From NCBI GenBank assembly GCA_014549065.1, contig JACDOX010000007.1:6751034-6815033 (forward strand): a stretch of 64,000 nt of DNA, given 5' to 3'. Under the pieces are notes generated by a model. The model made no database searches. It saw only the letters and a program-made list of their open reading frames with translations, and was not told where the DNA came from. The position numbers were made by a program, and so were the translations under genes. This document shows positions 1 through 11,400 of the stretch, one piece after another. Source of the DNA: Cardinalis cardinalis (lineage: Eukaryota > Chordata > Aves > Passeriformes > Cardinalidae). Positions within the stretch are counted from its first letter, which is position 1. Each line of letters opens with the position of its first letter.

Positions 1-1079
1 TTTTTCTCTTTTTTTCTTCCCAAGCAATTTTCTAGGTCATGTTTGTGTTAGGTCTTCATTAAAAAAAAAAAAAAGAATATCAGAGAGATTTTATGCAGAA
101 TTTCGTTCAGCCAGCAATTACAGTCATTGTTTGGAGAACTAATTTTGAATTGTATTTCTAAATAATTAGTTTTTTTTTTTCTTTAGAAAATCAGAAATCC
201 ATTTAGGCAGTGAGGATTTAAGCTATTCATAGAATACTTAAAATACAGCCTCAAAGAAAAATGGGAATAACTATAGTTAAGATTTTTTCGGTTCAGCTTC
301 TTTCACCAGCATCGTTCAACCTTCAGTCTTCAGTGAGATGAATTAAGGGAGAAATTATTTCTAAAAATGTACTCTAAACACTTAAAATTAAATCTATTCA
401 AGTAACAATATCTGCTTTTTTATCTTGAGAAAATTATTTGGAAAGGATGCCCCAGGCTTACATTATACTCAAGACACACTAGAAATCGTAACTTTTATTG
501 AATGCAGGACCTACAATTCCAGAATTGTTTCAGTGGCAGTTAGAAAACAGTCTAATGCTGAATTTTAATGGACTCAATTAGTAACTTTGAGAATGACACT
601 TCTCCTTGATCATCCCTTCTGGCATCAAATCTGGTAGGTGCATGCTCAAGGGANGGAAATCCTAGCAAACCCACAAATTAGTATTCCCCATGCAGTGAAA
701 TGCCTTCCAACACAGATCCCACAGCTGGCAAAAAGGAAGAGGCTGGATCTGCTTTCAAGATGTCTAAGGCAATGGAGTTGTTCCCAGCTGTTGTATACAG
801 TATCCCCTGTGAAGCAGGGAAATTATTTAAAGTCATCTTTATGGTTTTGGTCACTATTATTTAATATTTATTTTCTCAGTGCTCAAGCTCTGATCCCTCT
901 GATGAAAACTTGGCACAGCCATCAGGAGTGTNCCAGGGCTGGAATCTGATTTCCAAGTTTTGAATGCTCCCAATCCAAGCTGGAGGCAAAGGATGCTGTG
1001 GGTGGCTTGTCGCTCTCCTGAATGCTGTTCTGTGTCTTCCACAATGGGCATTTCACCCCTAAAGACCTATGGTGCTTGA
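1..1079. other. Intergenic, nothing recognised
   Basis: AT-rich sequence with poly-A and poly-T runs (for example 61-74). The open frames at 638-949 and 857-1051 are short, contain N bases and resemble no family. Confidence 0.7.
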
Positions 1080-1475
1080 GAGATTTCAGGTTGCTCAACC
1101 TAGAGAAGTCCCTGGGGGCATCTTGGAGCAGCNTTCTTGTACCTGAAGTGGATGGAAACTACAGAAAATAGGAGAGGGACTATATATCAAGGAGTGTAGT
1201 GATAGGAAGAGGGGGCATGGCTTAAAACTGAAAGAGAGCAGGTTTAGGTTAGGAATTAGGAATAAATTCTGTACTGTGATGGTGCTGAGGCACTGAAACA
1301 GGTGGCCCAGAGAAGCTGTGGATGCTCCATCCCTGGAAGTATTCAAATCCAGGTTGAATGGGGCCCTGAGCAACCTGATGTAGTGGAAGGTGTCTTTGCC
1401 CATGGCAGGGGCTTGAAAGTAGATGATTTTTAAGTTCCTTCCCAGCCCAAGCCATTCTACGAGTCTGTGATTTTA
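1080..1475 (+). mobile_element. CR1 LINE fragment, 3' end, plus orientation
   Basis: Diverged CR1: GGTTGCTCAACCTAGAGAAG at the left, central AGGAATTAGGAATAAATTCT, then the CR1 3' end (TCCTTCCCAGCCCAAGCC, ATTCTACGAGTCTGTGA). It is 5'-truncated, as most CR1 copies are. Confidence 0.85.
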
Positions 1476-1615
1476 TTATGAATTCTGGTCTAGGCAGAAA
1501 TTGACCCCAGGAAATGAATACAATAATACCCCTCTGCCTAAGAGTTATCTTATAAAGAAAAATGTAACTCGTAAAGATTTTCTGAGACATTCAGGTGCTG
1601 TGGTAGTAGAAGTTA

Positions 1616-1638
1616 CAAAACAAAACAAAACAAAACAG
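1616..1638 (+). repeat. (CAAAA)n simple repeat
   Basis: About four to five CAAAA units directly after the upstream CR1 copy; an ordinary microsatellite. Confidence 0.9.
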
Positions 1639-3311
1639 GCTACAGAAAAGCATAATTCTGTGCAGTACAGAAAAGACAACTGTACAACAAATTAAGCCCA
1701 GGGCCATGATATAGCTCATGAAGACATATCAAAATACTGAATAGCTGTCTCATTCACCAGGCACTACTCATCCAGGTTGCTACTGGAGCAAACAACCTAA
1801 AGTAAAAATAGCAAACATTAACTTGTATATGAGGTAATTTTATTAGGGATTAATGAAGACACATAAAGATAGGCTAAGTTCAACAACTTGCAAGAACAAG
1901 GCCCCCAACCTTTGAGTACTGGCTTTGCTCATTTAACAACTTTTGAACTTTCTTCTGTTGAACTTAACATTTATAATTTATAAATGAAAACATTTATAAC
2001 AACTTATAACTAAACTGTAAACCTAACATGTGACTGCTGCTTTTCATAGTGTCTTGTAGAACGACTCCTGTCTATTAAGACATATTCCTGTAAATCAGGA
2101 AGATTTCACCCAATGAAAGAAAGCATTAGACTTTGATTTAACACATTTGCAATATTATTATATTTTCTTCTCATGTTTAAACATAGATAAGTATATTAAG
2201 CACTAAATACAACTTTTTGATTAGTGTTGTATTTTCTCCATCTCCCTCATAAAGTTGTAGGCATAACTGAGTTGGGTAGGGAGAACATGAAGGGCACCAA
2301 GCCACCTGTCTGCAAAACCTCACTTGCAAACATGAATTTACCATCAAAATTACTATTACTATACAAAATTACTGTGTTGCTACTAAATTACTATTGTAAC
2401 AGAATGCCTAACTAACTAGAAAAATTATTTCCAGATCAAGAAAGCTTTTATTCAAGTAATATCTCCCTTATAAGTGCTTGTTGATGTACCTCCACTGGCA
2501 GAACCACAGAGGGACACATAAAAGATACGAACAAAGCTATGGAGGGACTTTTAAAGTCTGCTTAGGCACCATAATAACCATCTCTGACGTTTAATGAATT
2601 GAATTCTTCCTGAGTCTTAGAAGTTACACCAAAAGGAGAAAAAGAGGAAGATTATTTTTACATATATTTCTGAAAAATAAAGTTCTTTTCTGGGAATATG
2701 AAGGAAAACAAGGACAGATGTGATGACCCACTCCAAAGGGAAGGAAGCACAAACTTCTCTGGGCCTCTAAAGGAGATTTTAATTTCATGAGGACATTAGC
2801 TGTGAAGGAAGACTGGCAGCTGGTGACAAGTCTAGAGCATGTCCTTTTCTATCCTTGCAACACCACTGACCATCACTACAACTTCCTTATAAAGTATGTG
2901 TTTCTAAAAGGCACACTGGTTCTATGGTAATTATCTAGTATTCTTAACTTCTCATACAATATCCTCCAGATATTTCAGTTTTCAAGAGAAGATCCTGTAA
3001 CATTAGAATTCACAAAGAACTTTCTTGGATTTGACCAAAGGCTCAGAGTCTCATTTGCCTTGGTCAGACAAAGTACTTATGACAAGTAAGAAACTAGGCT
3101 CACCTGCAATTATCTGTCCAGACATAAATCCACCTTCCTGTGCTTCTTTGGCTATGGCACCATGGTGCTGCTACAGCATTCCTCATGGCACTATTAAGTT
3201 CATATTCTGTGTTGATTTATCCCGGTTGTCCCAGTATTGGACTCTGCTAGGGTGGCACAGGGGTGACAGTGGCAAACCTTTTTTTGGGGAAAAGAGGCAA
3301 TCACTGTCAAT

Positions 3312-3364
3312 CATTGTGGAGAGCTGCTAGTGCCGCTACTTGGCACTAGCAGCTCTCCACAATG
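3312..3364. repeat. Perfect inverted repeat, 23-bp arms, 7-nt loop
   Basis: Left arm 3312-3334 and right arm 3342-3364 are exact reverse complements around GCTACTT. The core of each arm is GAGAGCTGCTAGTGCC or its complement. It is outside any recognised gene or repeat and would form a stable cruciform or an shRNA-like RNA hairpin if transcribed. Confidence 0.95.
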
Positions 3365-4917
3365 TGGTATCTCAAACTGGCTGGGAAAGCACCCTGAGGT
3401 GTGCAAGGACCAACCCCACAAAACCCTGCAATGCCCTTGCACACTCAGGCAGGATACAACCCCTAATCTCTCCAATCCAAGCAGCATCCCTGCAAAACTG
3501 TTTGCAGGACAGCAAAAGCAGCAGGTTATCTATCAGTCAGGTTAACTTTTTGTGTCACAGAGGAGTCTCTCACCCAATCCATCTTGGAAAAGCCTACGCT
3601 TATGCCTACAATCGCAGCCAGAGCCAGCTTTGTTCCCACAGCAACAGACGCAACTCGTATAACATGACCCATGTTTTTGGCAGTGCCCGACCTCCTTCTG
3701 CCAGAGCCCTGACTCCAGCCCTGGCAAGGCCTGCTGAGAAGGGGTTGCTGTGCAACCTGACTGCTGCACAGCCATCCCTGGCAGCTCAAGCCAGCACTCC
3801 CCAGTCAAGGCATGCTTTGATGACTGGATCCATGCATTTTTCTGCAAGGAGTCATTTGTTTCCCTAGCAGCTAACATTTCTGGCTATATCTTGTGTGTGA
3901 TCAGGCACAGCTTCCTTCCTCTCATACCCACTGGAAAACAACTGTGCCTATCTGCAGTGGTTTTGTGGCAGGTTATAGCGCTGCTGACAGCCAGGATTCC
4001 AGAACACACGGGGTGATAAAGGCCCGGCAGGAAAGGTTTAGGCCCAAAATGTTCCATGTGCTATGCAGAGTGCTTCCTCTGGATGCCTGCTTGCTTTTCA
4101 CTGCTTTCTCTTCCTACCCCCACACCCTGCACAACCCTATAAAGCCAGCTTCTCCCTCCAGCCCAGACTGTCCAGCTTTTCAGTTCAGTTTCGATTATTT
4201 CAGGATATCTTAGGTGTGATTTGGGGACAGGAGGCACATCTCTGTTTCTCTCCCTTCCGATTCTTGCATAGCTGAGCTCTCCATTTATACTTCAACCTGG
4301 CTTCTGCTCCACAGCCTTTTTCGTGTTTCATCTTTGAAGAGTGGAAGTCTGGAAGGTCCTGCTGAGGCTCCTACTCAGCCTGTGGGGCAGCTGTTTGCAC
4401 CTGTGGCTACTGGGAACCAGAAAAGTCCTTGAACCTGTGAAGCCAAGTGTCTGATACAATTTGAGCACGTCTATCCACTGTAATACCCTGCATTGTGACC
4501 CCGTTTCTCAAGGCCAGCGACCATGCAAGTAAAACTAGAATACCACTGCAATATTTTTTTTCTTGATTTGATTTCAATTTCTTGTTCAGGAGGAGCAATA
4601 AATATATCAAAGAATGAAAAAATAAAAATGTAACAGATGGAATTCACTAATTATTGCTCTGTTCTCATATTTTTTTTTTCCCCTGAAAAGCAGAGGTATT
4701 CAAACATATTCAGATCAAGCCNTTGAGCCTGGCCATTGCTCAGTTGCAAATTCTCGTGCTTTCCACAACAGTAATTTCAGGGACATCATACACAGTAATA
4801 TTAAATACACCCCGACGTCAGAAACTTAATTTGAGCATGATCCTTTATTAGGAGGTGGTACCGAATTTTTCCCCAGGAATGGGTTATGAGTAACACCATC
4901 TCTGATACTCAGCTCTC

Positions 4918-5165
4918 CCACTTGGAGAAGGGTCCATAGGGTAAATCCTATGGGAAGTGGCTGAGGGAGCTGGGGTTGTTTCACCAGCAGAAAAGGAGGC
5001 TCAGGGTGGACCTTATCGACCCCGGTAACTCTCTGAAAACAGACTGTGGTCAGGTGGGGGTCGCTTTATTCTCCCAGGCACCCAGCCACAGGATGGCACA
5101 GCCCTAAGCTGCACCGAGGGACATCTAGGTTGGGCATTAGGAGGAATTTCTTCACAGGACCCAGC
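4918..5165 (+). mobile_element. CR1 LINE fragment abutting the ELP2 promoter
   Basis: CR1 consensus text in plus orientation: GGGAGCTGGGGTTGTTTCACC-like segment, AGGAGGCTCAGGGTGGACCT, GTCAGGTGGGGGTCGCTTTA, TTGGGCATTAGGAGGAATTT and TTCTTCACAGG. The usual 3' terminus is missing; the sequence passes into the ELP2 CpG island instead. Confidence 0.85.
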
Positions 5166-5345
5166 AAAGAGAAAAGTTTTACACTTTTGAAACCCCTGAG
5201 GTCTCGGCAAAAGGCGCCAGAGAGACAAAAATCCGCCACCGCACCCCCACAGCCGGCGGCCCCTCAGGCCCCGCCCCCTCAGGTCCCGCCCCGCGCGGGG
5301 TCGTTGCCACGGGAGCCGCGCGGGGTCGCGCACGCGGCGGCGGCC

Positions 5346-5356
5346 AAGATGGCGGC
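5346..5356 (+). promoter_or_regulatory. ELP2: TISU / YY1 element on the start codon
   Basis: AAGATGGCGGC, preceded by C, fits the TISU consensus SAASATGGCGGC and the YY1 binding motif. TISU elements are known to direct cap-proximal start-codon choice on very short 5' UTRs and to act in transcription. Confidence 0.75.
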
Positions 5357-5483
5357 GCCCGNGTCGCTCTGTCACATCGCCTGCTGCGCCAACCGCGCGG
5401 GCGGCGGCGCCGTGGCCTGGAGCCAAGATGGCGGCCTCCTCGCCTTCGGCAGCTGCCACGACGTCATCCTCTACGACCCGGCG
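5349..5483 (+). CDS. ELP2: ELP2 coding exon 1 (aa 1-45)
   Basis: Starts at the ATG inside CAAGATGGCGGC and ends at GCG before the donor GTGAGT. It encodes the first propeller strand, ending LLAFGSCHDVILYDPA; human ELP2 has the related LLAFGTSCSVVLYDP. The N at 5362 falls in codon GNG (residue 5 undefined). This start is preferred because it gives the family's usual N-terminus and lies in a TISU context. The upstream in-frame ATG at 5046 lies in the CR1 fragment and would add residues foreign to the family. Confidence 0.95.
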
Positions 5484-8400
5484 GTGAGTTGGTGCGCTCT
5501 GTGGGGGACCGAGACCGAGACCGGGACCGGGGCCCAGACCCGGCCCCGGCCCCGGCCCCGGCCCCGGCCCCNGCCCCGTCCCTGACGCTCGGTGCTGTCT
5601 GTCTGTCCCGCAGGTGAGGCGGGCGGTCGCCGCCCTCCGCGGCCACGCCGGCAGGGTGAACTGCGTGCGCTGGGTCCGCCGGCGGGACCGCGGTGAGTAG
5701 TGAGGCGGTGCCGGGCCGAGGCCGGGGCCGGTTCCCTTCGGGCCGCGGGCGCTGCTGCCCTTGTAGGGCAGAGGAGACGGGGGAGGCTCGGCATCGGCGG
5801 GGCTGCGCTCTACACTTGAGGAAATAGGGAACTGGGAGCCTTGCAGTGCATACTTTCGCCTTAAGCCTAGTTTCCCAGGAGAAATTTTCACACAGTCAGT
5901 TAGTTTGGAAAATGTCTTTAGGATCATTGAGCTCAACCTATAACCCAGCACCACCGTGTCAACTAGATCATGGCACTGAGTGCCACGTCCCTTCTTTCTT
6001 TAAACACCTGCAGGGACATTGATTCCACAACTTCCCTGGGCAGCCCATTCTTCACACCGTTGCTGTGAAGAAAATTTCCAGATGTCCGACCTACACCTCC
6101 CCTGGTGCAGTTTAAGACTGTGTTCTGTCATCCTTTCACGTGCTAGCTGGGAGAGGAGACTGACCCCCACCGGGCTNCTCCCTCCTTTTTGGTGGTTGTG
6201 GAGAATGATAAGGTCTGCCCTGAGCCTCCTCTTCTCCAGGCTGAACACTCCCAGCTCCCTCAGCCACTCATAAGATGAATGCTCCAGACCCTTATTAGCT
6301 CTATTGCGCATCTCTGGACGTGCTTCAGCACTTTAGTGCCTTTCCTGAATTGGGAGGCTCAGAGCTGGACACAGTACTCGAGATGTGGCCTCATGTTAAC
6401 AGATGGGTCTGTAGGAATTTGAGCTGCCAAACCCAGGTGAGCTCCGTGGTGAGGGGATCTCTGCTCCTGGCCCCACAGCCAGGGGCACCCCAGGAGGGTG
6501 TTTGCATGGGGCTGTGGCAGCTNACACTGGTCGATGGCTTGTGCTGCTGGCTCTTCCTCCAGTCCCTTCAGTAAGGTTTGGAGTTTTGCATGTTTTGACT
6601 TGTAAACTGATTTGCAGTGCCTTTTCAGCAATCTCTGAGTGTAAAGCTCTGAAGTGGCATAGAGGTTATGTGCTCGAAAAAAAGAGTCTTTAGATAGATG
6701 TTTGAGACATTTATGTCTCAGATGTTTGAGACATTTATGAGACTTTTGCTGGATAGTAATTCCAGGATTTAACATTGCTTAGTGCAGGCTTTTCATAGGC
6801 ATATATTCTTGCCCTTAGGCATTTCTCACTGAAGAAGAGAAATCTGGCTATTGATTAGACTGTTAATGTAATGTGCTGCTTCCTCTTTTTGAGAAGTACT
6901 GAGGTGCAAACATCAGTTTTTAATAGTGATATAAACTGCCATCCTTTAATGGGATGCACTGAAGCAAATTCTTCTTAAAAATGATTTAAAGAAGTTATTT
7001 TCTGGAAACTTGGGAATTAAATTTTCTTGTGAAGCTTTGAATTCTGTTTGTTTAAATTCTCTTGCTTTATTTTCCTATCTTCCAAAAAGACCAAACACAC
7101 CCCCAAAGATTAGTTTACACTGTTGGATTTGAGGGTCTTCTGGAAAGGTATTTTTACCACTTTTGTACAGAACTTTAAATAGTCCTGAGATTTTCTCTTT
7201 ATATTTTCTTAGGGAATATCTTTGCTCTAAACCAATTCTGGACAGTGCAACTCCTGTTAACCATACTTTATTTTGGTGGAAGCTTTGGTTACCAGTGATA
7301 TTTTGTGAGTAGTAACCAGCAGAACTGCTTATGTTGCTGTTACAAAGTAAAGTGCACACTGAACTAACCAAAGTGTATTTTTTAGCTTCTGAAACAGAGT
7401 TAATTTCTGGTGGATCTGATAAACAACTTATTCTTTGGGAATGGAAAGATACAGTAACATGGAATAATCAGGTAAGCAGGAATAATCTCTTTTCAAATCT
7501 CCCTCTGCAGTAGTATCTCACATATCACAAATTATCTGTTTTGTTTGTATTTCTGGTTCATACTATTTGTTTCTTTGTTTCATTTTGACTGTTTTTTGTT
7601 TTTTTTTTTTTTAATTGAACCCAGTGTGTATATCCTTGAAATTGTTGGTACTCTGTCTTGCTATGTATTACTATAAATGTTGTTTCCTCTTTTCTGTGGT
7701 TCATCTTTCTCAAATCAGCATTGGTAAAGAAATTAATGAACCTGTCAGTCATTGAGTGGGTTTGTTTAGGTGCCTGAAAGACTCTGTTTNTCTGTTCTTG
7801 ACCCATCCGCTTTCTGATCTCACTTAGCAGTTTTCTTTAAGCCACCTTAAAACCTTCAAACCATGAGGACCATTCTGAGCTGGCATTTTCTGTATCCTTC
7901 CTTGTTTCCTTATATCCTTTTCTAGTGATTTCTGGTCAATCTGTACAACAGTGTGGGGTTTGTATATAGAGTCTTACCTGGATGATATACAAGTTGAGTA
8001 GATATTTAACAAAAATGAAAATAAAAAAATCTGTGCAACAATTGGCTTTTTTGAGAGAAATGGAGACAAGTAAGGAGACATGCTAATTTATTATTTGTAC
8101 TGTTAAATGTAAGGCAAGAGATTCAGTGTTGTGTGAAANAGCCTTCTGAATGACCTGAAATTTTGATGAAAACCCCACTTGTTTATCTAGCTTTTAATAT
8201 CTTGCTTATTAAGCACTGGATTGNGAATGGCTGTATTCAACCAATCAAAAATTCTCACTGAGGCCTACCAGGCAGTATTTTGGAAAGAGATGTCAAGTCT
8301 GTCTATGATAAAATCTGAATAAATGTTGGATGACTGCTGGTTGCAAAATTAAAAGTTTCTCACTTTGTTCTTTGTGTTTATGANGAGCAGATTGCAAATT

Positions 8401-11400
8401 GAATCACCTGTATTCATTGTCTAAATTTAGCAGTTTTGTTTTTCATGTTGGCATTTTGAAGGAGTAAAAAGCTGTTTTGGTTTATGAGAGGACTCTAAAC
8501 ATTACTGCNAGAGCTGCTGTAACTGCTGCTTATTGCATTGTGTTCTCTGCTCTGTCTCCTTCACTAAGGTTCTCCAAACTTTTGTGAGATGTTCCTTAGG
8601 GTGAAGGACAAGAGAAGGAGAAAAAGGAAGGAAAACTGCTCTTCCAAGTTTCTCTACTGTTTCCAACTTCCCTCAAGGAGGAGTGAGGGTGTAGTGTGCA
8701 CAGGAACATTTAATTCTGTTTAGCTTTGAGCAAAATCTTACTAAGTTAGTACTCATTGCTGCTGTATCCCTTCTCTGGGTTTCCTGAAATATTAAGTTGT
8801 TGTTTTTTTTTTTCTAAAGTTGCTTTAAAAGTTTTCTCACCTAAGTTACTGGAATTTAAACTTTGTAAAATTTTCTCATGTGTTCAGGTTGTGAAAAGCA
8901 TTCCTCTCAAAGGCCACACAGAAGCTGTTTTTGCTGTGGATGCTGTCTGCCAGTCAGATGAACCTGATTTAAATGTGCTAATAGCTTCTGCAGCCTCTGA
9001 CTCTACTGTGAGAATCTGGTCTCAGCATGGTTCAGAAGGTAACATTTTTTTTAATGTGAGGGATAACATTAAATAAGAATGATGAATGCTTATCCGTTAG
9101 CGATTAAATACTAACATCTTGTAATGCAACTACGTTGGTTTGTCGTCAGACTTTAGTACATCAAAGCACTATATTACTCTTGGAAAGCCTTGGGTCAGAT
9201 TTGTTCTGCAGAATGATTTGTCTTTATATTTCATCAGGGATGTGTGGCCTGAATTTACTTTTTTTNAAAAAATATATATTGAGATTATGATAATATGAAC
9301 CATTGTTTTGCTCTGTAATGTGGAGGCAGACTAGCTGTGTACATGTGTGAAGTAGAATTATGTAGTAAAATGATTAATGCTGGCATTAGAGAGGTGAGGT
9401 TTAACTAGTCACTTGTTTTTTTCTTATTGGCTTGAGTCCAATGAAGTTTAGGATCTTGACCTTCTGTTGAACTAGGCTCTTGCATNGAAACAGGGGAAAA
9501 CAGCACTCTAAAATACATAAAAAACGAATTGGGTAGATAATTGGGATTTAAGGTGTTATTTGCTGGTTGAGGTTTAGTGACTGCATTTCTTTAGCTACTT
9601 TCTTCCTTCTCGGGTGTATTTGNAGATCTTGTATTGCCTTGCCTACGTGAGAGAGGTGGGAGTTGCCTATCTACAGTCCNATATTCCTGAGGCATTTTTG
9701 GTGCTCCCGAAGAACCCCATGAAGTCTCNTCTTTTTCATTTTGTCTTGCTAGTGTGGGTTACAGTACTAGAGGGACTAATTCTTCTGCTGTAGACAGGTT
9801 TTTTTCTGCTATCTTCTTGTTTATTTACTAGTTTAACGATTACTCGTTTACTAGTTTAACAATTTCCAGGATCTCGAGGATGTTTGCAGGTTTTTGCTCA
9901 TTTCTCTAGCTGCTGTTGTAGAAAATGGATTCAGTTTTATTTTCCTGCGTTGTAAATGCTATTGCCACAGGATATATTTTGTAATATTTATTGCTTCTGG
10001 TGTGTTACTACAGTGAAGCTATATAGATTTAACGCAGTATTATCTTCTAACCCAACTAACTGGATGAATTTTTATGGCCACACAGAAGATGATATTATTG
10101 TTTATGCTTTTGAAAAAATATAGATTTTTTCAGCTTCTTAAAATATAAATGGATGGGAAATTTTAACTGTATAATATGGAGGGAAATAACAGTGTAATTG
10201 TAATAGTTACAGTGAATGAGATCAACACTGTCTTTCCTGTTTTCCAGCTAAATGCATTGAAATTCTGCAGTTTGGAAATGGATTTGTTATGGATGTCTGC
10301 TTATCCTTCTTGCCTGGCAGCGATGGTAAGTAAAGCTGCACATCTTGAATATCAATGCAGGAAGAAAAATCTAAGAAATCCCCCAAACAGATTTTCATTT
10401 TGCTAACTCCAGACCTGTGTGCCACAGTTTTTGTTTCCTGTGAAGTCAGCTTAAGCTGATTCTTGTATCTAAAGATTTTCTCTGAACTCTTCTCAGTAAT
10501 TAAAAACAAAGACTGATTACAGTGTCTTCAAAATGGCATTCAGATGGAGTTGCTTATTTGAACTCNTGAAATGGAATGCTTTAAATCAGGNTAACAATGC
10601 TGTAAATGAATGGGATAGGATGATGCTGTTAGTTCCACCTGCTCCTTGTGGTGNTGCTGCACATATTTGTTCTTGTTGTTTGAATTGAAGGACAAAATTC
10701 AGAAAAAATCTGAAGGCCTGCNTTGAAAACCATGAGTTCCCAAGCAGTGTTTATCATCTGTTTGTTCAGTCTTAAATTTGAAAAAATTTGAAATGCTGAA
10801 CTATTTTAACCTGTTCAGTATGGTGTATGTAGGTTTCTACTAACAGAAATGTTAGATTTGTAGGCTGNCACAGACATATTCTTTTTGTACAAATAGGTAG
10901 AAGCTTTTTTTGGTAAAGCAGATGTATCCTCAAGCCGGATAGATGTGTTGAATTAAATTTCTGTTAAAGTATCATTAGANTCTTTCACCTGGATGGAGGC
11001 CTGCCAGGCTCTCAACTGAAAAAGTGCTAAATTTTCTTACTGTATTTGGAATTTTCAGCTCTTTGCTGCATGNATTCCACACTGATGTGTTGTTTTGATT
11101 ATATGCCTACAAGCATACCTTTTTCTTTGGCTTTGATAACTCTGGGAGCAATGAAAACTCTATCACAATGTGTTGTCCCACTTGGAAATGTCTGTTTTCA
11201 GAGCATGTCTGATACCAAAAGCAGCATCTGTGCCATTAAAAAACATTTACACCTCTTCTTTTCCTGTAAATACACTAATGTGCTTGTTGAGGTAAAGTTA
11301 AAAGGCTTGAGGGTAAATTAAAATCATTATCTCAAGTGTGAATATTCTTTGAAGTGAAGTGCCTGTGGTGTCTGAGTATAACATTCACATTGCAAAACAA

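Larger units (their letters stand above)
1476..4917. other. Intergenic upstream of ELP2, no gene recognised
   Basis: AT-rich to about 3.0 kb, then of mixed composition at 3.0-4.5 kb. The latter part holds the 23-bp hairpin, a 175-codon plus-strand frame (3340-3867) with no familiar motif, and a TATA-like CTATAAAGCC at about 4138. SLC39A6, the human divergent neighbour, is not visible: no His-rich or zinc-transporter segments were seen on the minus strand. Confidence 0.6.
5210..5770 (+). promoter_or_regulatory. ELP2: ELP2 CpG-island promoter
   Basis: Sharp shift from AT-rich sequence to GC- and CpG-dense sequence, starting just after the CR1 fragment and covering exons 1 and 2. No TATA box is seen, as is usual for housekeeping genes. 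The 5' UTR is probably very short because the start codon lies in a TISU motif. In human, SLC39A6 lies head-to-head with ELP2 (recalled); none of its coding sequence was recognised upstream here. Confidence 0.8.
5693..7385 (+). other. ELP2: ELP2 intron 2
   Basis: The first part is the tail of the CpG island, then the minus-oriented CR1, the 24-bp tandem duplication at 6697, and AT-rich unique sequence. Confidence 0.9.

Noticed and set aside
3095..3185. Exon-like minus-strand segment reading EAQEGGFMSGQIIA with a GTGAGC donor
   Set aside because: The open segment is short, lacks a good polypyrimidine acceptor and has no partner exon; no family recognised.
3340..3867. 175-codon plus-strand open frame
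   Set aside because: No recognisable domain, a frame also open on the other strand, and a start inside the perfect hairpin. Treated as chance.
3900..4610. Possible LTR with a TATA box at about 4138
   Set aside because: No TG...CA ends, target-site duplication, polypurine tract or second copy could be shown.
5046..5348. Upstream in-frame ATG at 5046 as an ELP2 start
   Set aside because: The extension lies in CR1 and promoter sequence, and the ELP2 family N-terminus begins at the TISU ATG at 5349.
5013..5954. 313-codon minus-strand open frame across the ELP2 promoter
   Set aside because: Open because of high GC content and the GGGGCC repeat. It overlaps the true ELP2 exons 1 and 2 and the CR1 fragment, is low-complexity (Gly-Pro repeats), and matches no family I know.
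6000..6311. 103-codon minus-strand frame in intron 2
   Set aside because: Lies within the CR1 copy; repeat-derived.
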